From Oceanobacillus profundus (GTDB taxonomy: Bacteria > Bacillota > Bacilli > Bacillales > Amphibacillaceae), in assembly GCF_003515705.1 (NCBI RefSeq), contig NZ_QWEH01000001.1, positions 558,001 through 622,000 of the forward strand: DNA of 64,000 nucleotides. The letters run 5' to 3'. The notes beneath the pieces are model-generated. The model made no database searches and was not told the DNA's origin. It saw only the letters and a program-made list of their open reading frames with translations. The number at the start of each line of letters is the position of its first letter. Position 1 is the first letter of the stretch. Positions 52,388 to 60,450 of this stretch are shown in pieces. The position numbers were made by a program, and so were the translations under genes.

Positions 52388-52574
52388 AAATCGATATTAT
52401 TGGTGATAAGATAGAATTATTAAGTAACTGTTAATAGTGGATTTACTTTCATACCGGTTAGTAATGCAGTTAATGTAAGCGATATCAAATAATAGGATCG
52501 TTTTGGGAGGGAGTTCTAACTTACATAATAAATCGATGAGAACAAATGAAATTCGCTTAACTAAGGAGGTATTG

Positions 52575-52610
52575 ATGAAAAAGCATATGAAGATTGGTAA
52601 GCAAATTTAA
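52575..52610 (+). CDS. Eleven-codon mini-cistron before gatC2
   Basis: ATG at 52575 follows a perfect TAAGGAGGT by four bases and opens an 11-codon frame (MKKHMKIGKQI) ending at 52610. The ribosome site is better than that of gatC2 itself. It may be a leader peptide that keeps ribosomes close to gatC2, or the stump of a deleted gatA or gatB. It is too short for coding statistics. Confidence 0.4.
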   Translation: MKKHMKIGKQI

Positions 52611-52650
52611 ATTAAATAGAATTATATTTTTCACTCAAGGGGGAAACAAC

Positions 52651-53913
52651 ATGCAAGGATTCGTAGATTTTATACAAGGTTTCTTAGATTTAGGTGCTAC
52701 CGTAATTCTACCAGTAGCAATCTTTTTGCTTGGCTTATTTTTTGGACAAAAGCCTGGAAAAGCATTTCGTTCGGGTTTAACTATTGGAGTTGCTTTTGTA
52801 GGTATATTCTTAGTGATAGATTTGCTTGTTTTAAACCTTGGTCCTGCGGCACAAGGGATGGTAGAACGATTAGGGGTTAACTTAAATGTTATTGATATTG
52901 GTTGGCCAGCAGCTTCATCTATTGCTTGGGCATCCCCGCTTTCAGCATTTATCATTCCTTTAGGGTTAGCTGTAAATGTTGTTATGCTGGTTACAAAAAC
53001 AACCAAAACGATGAATGTTGATATTTGGAATTTTTGGCACTATGCATTTATGGCAGCAATGGTTTATGCACTAACTGGAAACGTTTGGATAAGCCTTGCC
53101 GCAGCGATTATCTTCCAAGTTATCACACTAGTGATGGCTGATCGCTTAGCTCCAATGGTTGCTGATTATTATGAAATGCCAGGTGTGTCGTTAACTACTG
53201 CAACTACACTTTCTTACGTCCCGATTGGTATTCCAATCGTAAAGCTGCTTCAAAAAATCCCTGGGTTAAAGGATTGGGATGCAGATCCAGATTCAATTCA
53301 GAAAAGATTTGGTATTTTAGGAGAATCGATTTTCATTGGACTCGTACTTGGAGCAGGGATTGGTGCATTAGCTGGATATAGTGTGGGTGATATTATTGAA
53401 ATCGGTATGTCGATGGCAGCGGTAATGGTTTTGATGCCGCGAATGGTAAAAATTTTAATGGAAGGATTAATGCCAGTATCGGAATCAGCACGGGAATGGT
53501 TAAATAAGCGATTTGGAGATAGAGAGATTTATATTGGACTTGATGCAGCTGTGGCTCTAGGTAATCCCGCAGTAATTTCAACAGCATTGATTCTTGTTCC
53601 AATAACAGTCGTATTAGCAGTGATTTTACCTGGTAACGCATTACTTCCGTTTGGAGACTTGGCAACGATTCCGTTTATTGTTGCATTTATCGTAGGTGCT
53701 GCGCGCGGAAATATTGTTCACTCCGTTATTGCAGGAACCATTGTAATTGCTATGTCACTCTACATGGCGACAGACTTAGCTGTGATATATACTGATATGG
53801 CGGTGAAAGCAGAGTTTAATATGCCTGAGGGAGCTACCATGGTTTCAAGTATTGACCAAGCAGGTAACTTAATTCATTACGTCATTTATAAAGTAGTTGA
53901 ACTTTTCCATTAA
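52651..53913 (+). CDS. Second GatC-type PTS EIIC without adjacent EIIA or EIIB
   Basis: Membrane channel of 420 residues, closely related along its whole length to GatC at 37464: shared MQxFVDFIQGFL, NLGPAAQGMVERLG, SSIAWAS, LMPRMVKILMEGLMPVSESA and TMVSSIDQxGNL. No EIIA or EIIB gene lies next to it; its phosphate must come from the GatA/GatB pair 15 kb upstream or from elsewhere. It stands alone between a SorC gene and an SDR operon, with its own promoter, cre box and terminator. ATG at 52651 follows AAGGGGG. Confidence 0.92.
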   Translation: MQGFVDFIQGFLDLGATVILPVAIFLLGLFFGQKPGKAFRSGLTIGVAFVGIFLVIDLLVLNLGPAAQGMVERLGVNLNVIDIGWPAASSIAWASPLSAFIIPLGLAVNVVMLVTKTTKTMNVDIWNFWHYAFMAAMVYALTGNVWISLAAAIIFQVITLVMADRLAPMVADYYEMPGVSLTTATTLSYVPIGIPIVKLLQKIPGLKDWDADPDSIQKRFGILGESIFIGLVLGAGIGALAGYSVGDIIEIGMSMAAVMVLMPRMVKILMEGLMPVSESAREWLNKRFGDREIYIGLDAAVALGNPAVISTALILVPITVVLAVILPGNALLPFGDLATIPFIVAFIVGAARGNIVHSVIAGTIVIAMSLYMATDLAVIYTDMAVKAEFNMPEGATMVSSIDQAGNLIHYVIYKVVELFH

Positions 53914-53966
53914 ATAATAGCTAAAGGAATTCATTGAACACGGTTCATTTAGGACATAAATAATAC

Positions 53967-54000
53967 CACCTCTCTTCCATTTGCAGAGAGGTGTATTTTT
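53967..54000 (+). terminator. Terminator of gatC2
   Basis: Nine-bp stem CACCTCTCT / AGAGAGGTG with a 9-base loop, followed by TATTTTTG. Confidence 0.85.
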
Positions 54001-54031
54001 GATTACGATAAGAACATATGTCACTTTAATG

Positions 54032-54093
54032 TTGACAAAATGCTATTCATAAGTTATATTTTATACAAATGTAACTACTAAGAACAAATGTAA
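54032..54093 (+). promoter_or_regulatory. Promoter and operator-like boxes of the SDR-aco operon
   Basis: TTGACA (54032-54037) and TATATT (54055-54060), spacing 17. Just downstream are two ACAAATGTAA boxes (54065-54074 and 54084-54093), close to the glucitol-type operator core. No -24/-12 SigL element, as used by the B. subtilis aco operon, is seen. Confidence 0.7.
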
Positions 54094-54105
54094 AGGAGGT
54101 TGGAG

Positions 54106-54804
54106 ATGATTCAATTTGATTTACAGAACAAGGTAGTATTTGTTTTTGATGGCGATCATCAAGTAGGCAAAGAAATTATTCGGTTATATACAGAAGCAGG
54201 GGCAAAGATATTGTTTTTAAGCAGAACGGCCCCAGAGGATGAAAGCATATTTATTTTAAAATATAAAGATGGATCTTCTAGTAATGATATAGGTCCAGTG
54301 AATCTTGAAAATAGTTCATTTCTTCAAGGATTACCAGATTTACATCAAATTGATATTATTATTAATAATTTGGAAACGGATACAGGAAAGGAAATTATAG
54401 ATATAACCCCTGAGGAATGGGAGAACGTAATGTTTATTAATTTGGATGTACCTTTTCAATTAATAAAAATGATAACTCCATTGATGGAAAAGCAAAATGA
54501 TGGAGTAATCATTAACGTCTCCTCAACGAGTGCGATAGATGGGGGGAATGGTGATACTGCCTATGCTGCTAGTAAGAGTGCATTAGAATCCATGAATAAG
54601 GCCCTATCCAGAGAGTTAGCGTCAAGTAACATTAGAGTCAATGCTGTAAGTGTTGGGAAATATGACACAAGTGATTCTATTCCATTGGGGCGCAAAGTAA
54701 CAGCAAGCGAAATTGCCAATATCATATTAATGCTAACAACACCGATGGCGAGCTATATGAATGGGCAAACGATTCTATTAGATGGTGGAAAAACACTAGC
54801 TTAA
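54106..54804 (+). CDS. Short-chain dehydrogenase/reductase with degenerate cofactor motif
   Basis: SDR-family protein of 232 residues. Catalytic block is intact: INVSSTSA with Ser, and YAASKSALESMNKALSREL with Tyr and Lys; the C-terminal MNGQTILLDGG is typical. Odd: the N-terminal cofactor loop reads FDGDHQVGKEI instead of the TGxxxGIG pattern, and INNLE stands for the NNAG motif. It may bind the cofactor differently or have lost activity. ATG at 54106 follows AAAGGAGG. First gene of an operon with a second SDR and four aco-type genes. Confidence 0.83.
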   Translation: MIQFDLQNKVVFVFDGDHQVGKEIIRLYTEAGAKILFLSRTAPEDESIFILKYKDGSSSNDIGPVNLENSSFLQGLPDLHQIDIIINNLETDTGKEIIDITPEEWENVMFINLDVPFQLIKMITPLMEKQNDGVIINVSSTSAIDGGNGDTAYAASKSALESMNKALSRELASSNIRVNAVSVGKYDTSDSIPLGRKVTASEIANIILMLTTPMASYMNGQTILLDGGKTLA

Positions 54805-54831
54805 GAATGGCTATTAAAATAGGGTGAATAT

Positions 54832-55581
54832 ATGGAGCGGAAAAAAGCAATCTTGGTTATTGGCGGAGCGGCGGGAATTGGAAAGGATTATGTGAAAAAT
54901 AGAGCGGCTAGGGGAGATTCTGTAATATTTACAGATCTAAATAAAGAGGCTGGGGAAGCATTAGTTAATGAATTAGCTTTAAAAGGTAAAGAAGCAACCT
55001 TTTTTCAGCATGATGTAACCGATTGGGAGAATACGAAGGGAATAATAAATAAGGTGATCAAACAGTTTGGAAGAATAGATACGCTTGTACATTCTGCAGG
55101 CATTACGGTATCTAAATCTTTTGAAGAGCTGACCTTCCCGACGTGGAAAAAAACAATTTCCGTAAATTTAACAGGATTATTCTACGCTGTAAAAGCTGTA
55201 ATCCCGGAAATGCTGCATCATAAAGGCGGTAATATCATTATCATCGGATCAGGATCAGCTATTACTGGAACTGGCGGTGGTGTTCATTATGCAGCATCAA
55301 AAGGTGGAGCGTTTGGATTAATGAGGGCTATTGCCAGTAAGTACAGTCACTTAGGAATAAAAATTAATCTTGTTGCACCAAGGGTAATTCAAACCGAAAT
55401 GCTTGATCGGCTATACCCGACAGAAGAGAGCTTGGAGAAATTAGTACAGAAAATACCCGTAAGAAAAATTGGAACGTTGTCTGATACAACGAATGCAATA
55501 AATTTCCTGGCTTCTAAAGAGTCCGATTTTATACAAGGACAGGTGCTGCTAATTGACGGCGGAAGAACATTTTTATCATAA
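54832..55581 (+). CDS. Short-chain dehydrogenase/reductase
   Basis: SDR-family oxidoreductase of 249 residues. Cofactor loop VIGGAAGIGKD, HDVTD, VHSAGI (for NNAG), catalytic Ser in IIIGSGSA, HYAASKGGAFGLMRA with Tyr and Lys, and a C-terminal IQGQVLLIDGGRTF. Similar to sorbitol-6-P, acetoin/diacetyl and 3-oxoacyl reductases, which cannot be told apart here. It lies 27 bases after the first SDR gene and 22 before the E1 alpha gene, so it is part of the same operon and may make or use the E1 substrate. Confidence 0.87.
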   Translation: MERKKAILVIGGAAGIGKDYVKNRAARGDSVIFTDLNKEAGEALVNELALKGKEATFFQHDVTDWENTKGIINKVIKQFGRIDTLVHSAGITVSKSFEELTFPTWKKTISVNLTGLFYAVKAVIPEMLHHKGGNIIIIGSGSAITGTGGGVHYAASKGGAFGLMRAIASKYSHLGIKINLVAPRVIQTEMLDRLYPTEESLEKLVQKIPVRKIGTLSDTTNAINFLASKESDFIQGQVLLIDGGRTFLS

Positions 55582-55603
55582 AAACAAAGGGAGAGTGAAC
55601 AGA

Positions 55604-56596
55604 ATGGAACAAACCAAAACATTAAAACTCGTTCCAGAACTATCAAATGAAAAATTGAAAGGGCTTTACAAACAAATGTGGTTAATTCGCTACTTTGATG
55701 AACAAGTAGATCAATTCTTCGCAAAAGGAATGATTCATGGAACAACTCACTTGGCTGTTGGGCAGGAAGCAACTGCTGCAGGTGCATGTGCATTGCTTTC
55801 CGATGAGGATAAAATTACAAGTACACATAGAGGACATGGTCATAGTATTGCAAAAGGCGGCCGTGTCGATAAGATGATGGCAGAATTATTCGGAAGAACG
55901 ACTGGATATTGTAAAGGAAAAGGCGGTTCCATGCACATTGCGGACTTGGATAAAGGTAACCTTGGAGCAATGGGGATTGTCGGTGGTGGAATACCTTTAG
56001 CTGTTGGTTCGGCGCTTACAGCACATATGAAGAAGCTGGACTATGTAACGGTTTGTTTCTTTGGTGATGGTGCGTCGAATGAAGGAAGTTTTCATGAAGC
56101 GATCAATATGGCTTCGATTTGGGATTTACCGGTCGTGTTTTTCTGTGAAAATAATCAGTATGGCATGTCTGGTAACGTAAGTGAAATGACAAATGTGGAG
56201 AATATTGCAGATCGTGCTGCTGCATATGGTATTCCCGGCGTTGTTATTGATGGAAACGATATTATCGAAGTCATCAATGCTACCTATGAGGCGACAGAAC
56301 GTGCGCGTCTTGGAGAAGGACCAACATTAATAGAAGCAAAAACTTATCGCTGGAAGGGCCATTCGAAAAGTGATGCGAAAAAATATCGTACACGTGATGA
56401 AGAAAAGGATTGGAGAGATAATCGGGATCCAATCAAACGATTCAAGGAAGACTTGGTGGAAGCTGGAATTGCAACGGAAGATGAGTTAGAAACGCTGAAG
56501 AAAGCAGCTAAGCAAGAGATGGATGATGCAGTTGAATTTGCTCAGAATAGTCCAATGCCGTCACTGGATGAATTATTAACGGATGTATATGCATAG
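55604..56596 (+). CDS. acoA: Acetoin dehydrogenase-type E1 component, alpha subunit
   Basis: Thiamine-diphosphate-dependent E1 alpha of 330 residues. HLAVGQEATAAGAC, the active-site THRGHGHSIAKG, GKGGSMHIAD, and the thiamine motif starting at GDGASNEGSFHEA and ending at ENN. Start at 55604 after AAAGGGAG. The short N terminus and GHxHxIAKG pattern favour the acetoin-dehydrogenase group over pyruvate or branched-chain E1, though the true substrate is uncertain. No acoR activator gene is present; regulation seems to come from the SDR promoter. Confidence 0.88.
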   Translation: MEQTKTLKLVPELSNEKLKGLYKQMWLIRYFDEQVDQFFAKGMIHGTTHLAVGQEATAAGACALLSDEDKITSTHRGHGHSIAKGGRVDKMMAELFGRTTGYCKGKGGSMHIADLDKGNLGAMGIVGGGIPLAVGSALTAHMKKLDYVTVCFFGDGASNEGSFHEAINMASIWDLPVVFFCENNQYGMSGNVSEMTNVENIADRAAAYGIPGVVIDGNDIIEVINATYEATERARLGEGPTLIEAKTYRWKGHSKSDAKKYRTRDEEKDWRDNRDPIKRFKEDLVEAGIATEDELETLKKAAKQEMDDAVEFAQNSPMPSLDELLTDVYA

Positions 56597-56608
56597 GAGG
56601 GGATTTTA

Positions 56609-57604
56609 ATGAGAGAGATAACTTATTTAGAAGCTGTCAGAGAAGCAATGAGTATTGAAATGCGTAAAAACGACGATGTATTTTTAATGGGTGAGGATAT
56701 TGGTGTTTATGGTGGAGCATTTGGTGTATCACGTGGAATGATTGAGGAATTTGGTCCGGAACGTATCCGTAACACACCGATTAGTGAAGCAGGAATAGCA
56801 GGTGCAGCAGTAGGTTCTGCATTAACGGGAATGCGCCCGATTATGGAATTACAGTTCTCGGATTTTATCACAATTGCACTGGATCAGATTGTAAACCAAG
56901 CTGCGAAATTACGTTATATGTACGGTGGAAAAGGAAAAGTTCCAATGGTTGTTCGAACACCAAGTGGCTCTGGAACAGGAGCAGCAGCACAGCATTCACA
57001 AAGTTTAGAAGCTTGGGTTACCCATATTCCAGGGTTAAAGGTAGTACAGCCATCAACTGCATATGATGCGAAAGGGTTACTGAAAGCAGCCCTGGATGAT
57101 GATAACCCAGTTATTTTTTATGAACATAAACTATTATATAAAACAAGCTCGGAAGTGCCGGAAGAGGAATACAGCATTCCATTAGGAAAAGCAGAAGTGA
57201 AGCGTGAAGGAACAGATATTACAATTGTTGCTACTGCTATTATGGTTCATAAAGCACTAGAAGCAGCAGCGGAGCTAGAAAAAGAAGGAATCAGTGTCGA
57301 AGTTGTTGATCCGCGTACCCTTGTTCCATTAGATACAGAAACGATTATCAAATCAGTTGCAAAAACAGGGCATCTCGTTGTCGTGCATGAAGCGGTAAAA
57401 CGTGGTGGATTTGGAGGAGAAATTGCCAGTATGATTGCTGAAAGTGAAGCATTTGACTATTTAGATGCACCAATCAAGCGATTAGGCGGTGTAGAAACAC
57501 CGATTCCATATAATCCAGAATTAGAAAAAGCCGCCATTCCGCAGGTACCGGATATTGTAAATGCTGTAAAAGAAACGTTAACGAAAAAAGCTGTGGCCAA
57601 GTAA
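56609..57604 (+). CDS. acoB: Acetoin dehydrogenase-type E1 component, beta subunit
   Basis: E1 beta of 331 residues, paired with the alpha subunit encoded 12 bases upstream. Typical blocks are [36 protein letters not shown], the [19 protein letters not shown] substrate region, MELQFSDFI, and [18 protein letters not shown] with the catalytic His, then [16 protein letters not shown] in the C-terminal domain. Complete in length. RBS TAGGAGGGG. Confidence 0.9.
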   Translation: MREITYLEAVREAMSIEMRKNDDVFLMGEDIGVYGGAFGVSRGMIEEFGPERIRNTPISEAGIAGAAVGSALTGMRPIMELQFSDFITIALDQIVNQAAKLRYMYGGKGKVPMVVRTPSGSGTGAAAQHSQSLEAWVTHIPGLKVVQPSTAYDAKGLLKAALDDDNPVIFYEHKLLYKTSSEVPEEEYSIPLGKAEVKREGTDITIVATAIMVHKALEAAAELEKEGISVEVVDPRTLVPLDTETIIKSVAKTGHLVVVHEAVKRGGFGGEIASMIAESEAFDYLDAPIKRLGGVETPIPYNPELEKAAIPQVPDIVNAVKETLTKKAVAK

Positions 57605-57616
57605 GGGGGAGCGGAC

Positions 57617-58939
57617 ATGTTAAAAGAAGTGTTTATGCCGAAATTAAGTAGTACGATGGAAGTTGGTACCTTACTTGAATGGTTTAAAGAAGAAGGAGAG
57701 TCCGTTGAAGTAGGAGAACCTTTATTTGAAATCATGACGGACAAAATCAATATAGAAGTAGAGTCCTATGAAGAAGGAATTTTGCTGAAAAAATATTATG
57801 ATGTGGAAGATGAGGTTCCGGTAAATGAGATTGTCGCATTCATCGGGGAGGCAAATGATAAGGCACCAGATAATCCGCCAGCAGCAAGTAATGAGGAACA
57901 GCTGGAAGAAGAGGCTGCAGCAGAAAAAGCAGTTTCACAGGAGGAAGCTGCAACGAGTGGAGCATCAATCAGTAAAGTACGGGCTACTCCTGCAGCAAGA
58001 AGGGTAGCTCGAGAAAATAACCTGTCCATAGAAATCATTCAAGGAACAGGTTCAAATGGTCGTATCCATGAACAAGATGTCATAGCAGCACTAAACACGG
58101 ATTCTAGTAAACTTGTAACCCCTCTAGCAGCGAAAATTGCAGCAGACCAAGGCATTGACCCTGATTCTATTCAGGGAACAGGTGCGAGAGGGAAGGTCGT
58201 TAAACAAGATGTGTTAGGTCAGCAAAATACTTCAGCTCAAGAAACAGGAGAGCTGGAACGAATCAAATTAAAAGGTCTTCGTAAAGCTGTTGCGGATAAG
58301 ATGTTACAAAGTGCACGCTCTATTCCACATGTAACGTTAACAACAGATGTCGATATGTCAAAAGCCATCGAGGTACGTAAGGCATTATTGCCAACAATCG
58401 AAGCGCAAACTGGCTATCGGGTATCCTATACAGAAATTATTATGAAAGCTACTGCAAGTGTACTGAAAAATCATCCAAGAGTGAATGCATCCCTTATTGA
58501 TAATGAAATTGTTATGAATCAAGCAATTAATCTAGGATTGGCAGTTGCTGTTGAAGATGGATTGATTGTTCCTTCTGTACCAAACGTTGACAAAGCAGGT
58601 CTGGCAGAATTAACAACGCTAAGTAAAGGGCTTGGGACGAAAGCGAGAAATAACAAACTGACACCAGATGAAATGCGAGGAAGTACGTTTACGATAAGTA
58701 ACTTAGGAATGTATGCAATAGATGGCTTTACTCCAATTATTAATGCACCAGAAACAGCAATTCTAGGTGTTGGCAGAATCGTAGAGAAAGCCGTAGTGAT
58801 TGATCACGTTGTTGAAGTGCGACCAATGATGGTATTAAGTCTTTCTTTTGATCACCGAGCAATTGATGGTGCACCTGCTGCAGCCTTCTTAACAGAGCTA
58901 AAAGAACGTTTAGAAAATCCATGGACATTATTGGTATAG
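57617..58939 (+). CDS. acoC: Dihydrolipoyl acyltransferase E2 with two subunit-binding domains
   Basis: Core of the complex, 440 residues. Lipoyl domain (about 1-78) with the lipoyl Lys43 in MTDKINIEVES; an Ala/Glu-rich linker; a first peripheral subunit-binding domain (about 118-158, ATPAARRVARENNLS and GTGSNGRIHEQDV); a second one (about 165-198, VTPLAAKIAADQGID and GTGARGKVVKQDV); and the catalytic domain (about 215-440) with SFDHRAIDGAPAA near the end. Two binding domains are unusual for a short E2. Acetyl transfer is the family reaction. Confidence 0.9.
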   Translation: MLKEVFMPKLSSTMEVGTLLEWFKEEGESVEVGEPLFEIMTDKINIEVESYEEGILLKKYYDVEDEVPVNEIVAFIGEANDKAPDNPPAASNEEQLEEEAAAEKAVSQEEAATSGASISKVRATPAARRVARENNLSIEIIQGTGSNGRIHEQDVIAALNTDSSKLVTPLAAKIAADQGIDPDSIQGTGARGKVVKQDVLGQQNTSAQETGELERIKLKGLRKAVADKMLQSARSIPHVTLTTDVDMSKAIEVRKALLPTIEAQTGYRVSYTEIIMKATASVLKNHPRVNASLIDNEIVMNQAINLGLAVAVEDGLIVPSVPNVDKAGLAELTTLSKGLGTKARNNKLTPDEMRGSTFTISNLGMYAIDGFTPIINAPETAILGVGRIVEKAVVIDHVVEVRPMMVLSLSFDHRAIDGAPAAAFLTELKERLENPWTLLV

Positions 58940-58952
58940 GGGGCTGGGAGCA

Positions 58953-60332
58953 ATGCAAAAGTTTGATGTAGCAATCGTTGGTGGTGGACCTGGCGGTTAT
59001 GTAGCAGCCATTCGTGCAGCAAAGCAAGGACTAAATGTCGCTTTAGTTGAGGGAAGAGATTTAGGTGGGACATGTTTGAATAGAGGATGTATCCCATCGA
59101 AGACACTATTAAAACATGCGGAAGTACTAGATCAAATTAAGAATGCACAAGCGTTTGGCATCACCGTAAATGATGTTTCCTATTCGATTGAAGCAATGGT
59201 AAAAAGAAAAAATACGGTTGTAAACACGTTGAAAAATGGAATCAAAGGATTGCTGAAACAAAACAAAATTAAGGTTTTCGAAGGCTATGGCGTCGTATCA
59301 GAAAATAAAACAATAATTATTTCTTTAGCTAATGAAAATACGACCATTCTAGCAGAAAATATTATACTTGCAACTGGATCCAAACCATTTGTACCTCCGT
59401 TACCTGGTTTAGATGAAGTTTCTTACCATACAAGTGACACGATTTTTGATATTGAAGAGGTCCCATCTAAGCTGGTTATTGTAGGTGGAGGTGTAATTGG
59501 ATTAGAAATTGGGTGTATTTTTAATCGCTTGGGTACAGAGGTAGAAGTTGTCGAGATGGCTGAAAGTATCATCCCGAATGAAGACGAAGATGCAACGAAA
59601 TTTCTAACAAAGCAATTGAAAAAAAGCGGCATCTCCATTCATACAGGAACGAAGATTACCGGGTTTAAACCGAATAACGGAAAAACAATTGTGGAGATGG
59701 AAAAAAATTCGAAGAAACAAATGATTGAAACAGATAACGTTTTAGTTGCAGTTGGAAGGGAACCAAACGTAACAGGAATCGAAGACCTTCCTATTGCGTT
59801 TGAAGGGAAATTTGTAGATATAAATCAATCCATGGAAACGTCAATCTCTGGAATTTATGCGATTGGTGATTTAGTTGGAGGCTACCAGTTAGCGCATGCT
59901 GCAAGTGAAGAAGGAATCAGGGCTGTTAAACATATCGTAGGACAGGAAGTTCATGGAGAAGCAATTATCCCGCGTTGTGTCTATTCATTCCCGGAAATTG
60001 CAAGTGTAGGTTTAACAGAAACGGAAGCAAAAAAAGCAGGATATCAGGTTAAAGTTAAAAAAGTCGATCTTGCTGCCAATGGAAAAGCAATTACTGCCAA
60101 TGAAAACAATGGCTTCATGAAAATAATTGCAGATGAAAAATACGGTGAAATTCTTGGTGTTGTGATGGTTGGTGCTCATGTAACAGAGATGATTAGTGCA
60201 GGTACTGCGTTTATGCATTTAGAAGGTACGGTAGAGGAAATTGAAAGTATGGTTTTCCCGCATCCGACCGTTTCAGAAGCATTGTTTGAAACCGCAGCAG
60301 CGTGGATGGGAAATGGTATCCATTATAATTAA
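58953..60332 (+). CDS. acoL: Dihydrolipoyl dehydrogenase (E3)
   Basis: Flavoprotein of 459 residues that reoxidises the lipoyl group and reduces NAD. FAD motif VGGGPGGYVAAIRAAKQG, the redox disulfide in GGTCLNRGCIPSK, the NAD motif IVGGGVIGLEIG, the second FAD block YAIGDLVGGYQLAH, and a C-terminal HPTVSEALFE with the catalytic His. Start at 58953 after a moderate GGGGG site. Last gene of the SDR-aco operon, with a terminator 28 bases downstream. Confidence 0.93.
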   Translation: MQKFDVAIVGGGPGGYVAAIRAAKQGLNVALVEGRDLGGTCLNRGCIPSKTLLKHAEVLDQIKNAQAFGITVNDVSYSIEAMVKRKNTVVNTLKNGIKGLLKQNKIKVFEGYGVVSENKTIIISLANENTTILAENIILATGSKPFVPPLPGLDEVSYHTSDTIFDIEEVPSKLVIVGGGVIGLEIGCIFNRLGTEVEVVEMAESIIPNEDEDATKFLTKQLKKSGISIHTGTKITGFKPNNGKTIVEMEKNSKKQMIETDNVLVAVGREPNVTGIEDLPIAFEGKFVDINQSMETSISGIYAIGDLVGGYQLAHAASEEGIRAVKHIVGQEVHGEAIIPRCVYSFPEIASVGLTETEAKKAGYQVKVKKVDLAANGKAITANENNGFMKIIADEKYGEILGVVMVGAHVTEMISAGTAFMHLEGTVEEIESMVFPHPTVSEALFETAAAWMGNGIHYN

Positions 60333-60360
60333 GAGATAAACGAAATAAAACGGATAAACC

Positions 60361-60393
60361 AAAGACTAGCAATTCATTTCTGCTAGTCTTTTT
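60361..60393 (+). terminator. Terminator of the SDR-aco operon
   Basis: Eleven-bp stem AAAGACTAGCA / TGCTAGTCTTT with a 9-base loop, followed by TTTGG. Confidence 0.9.
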
Positions 60394-60450
60394 GGTATAG
60401 TAGTTGCAATAGCTTATATCTACATAAAATGACTTCAAGAGGGGATGGAT

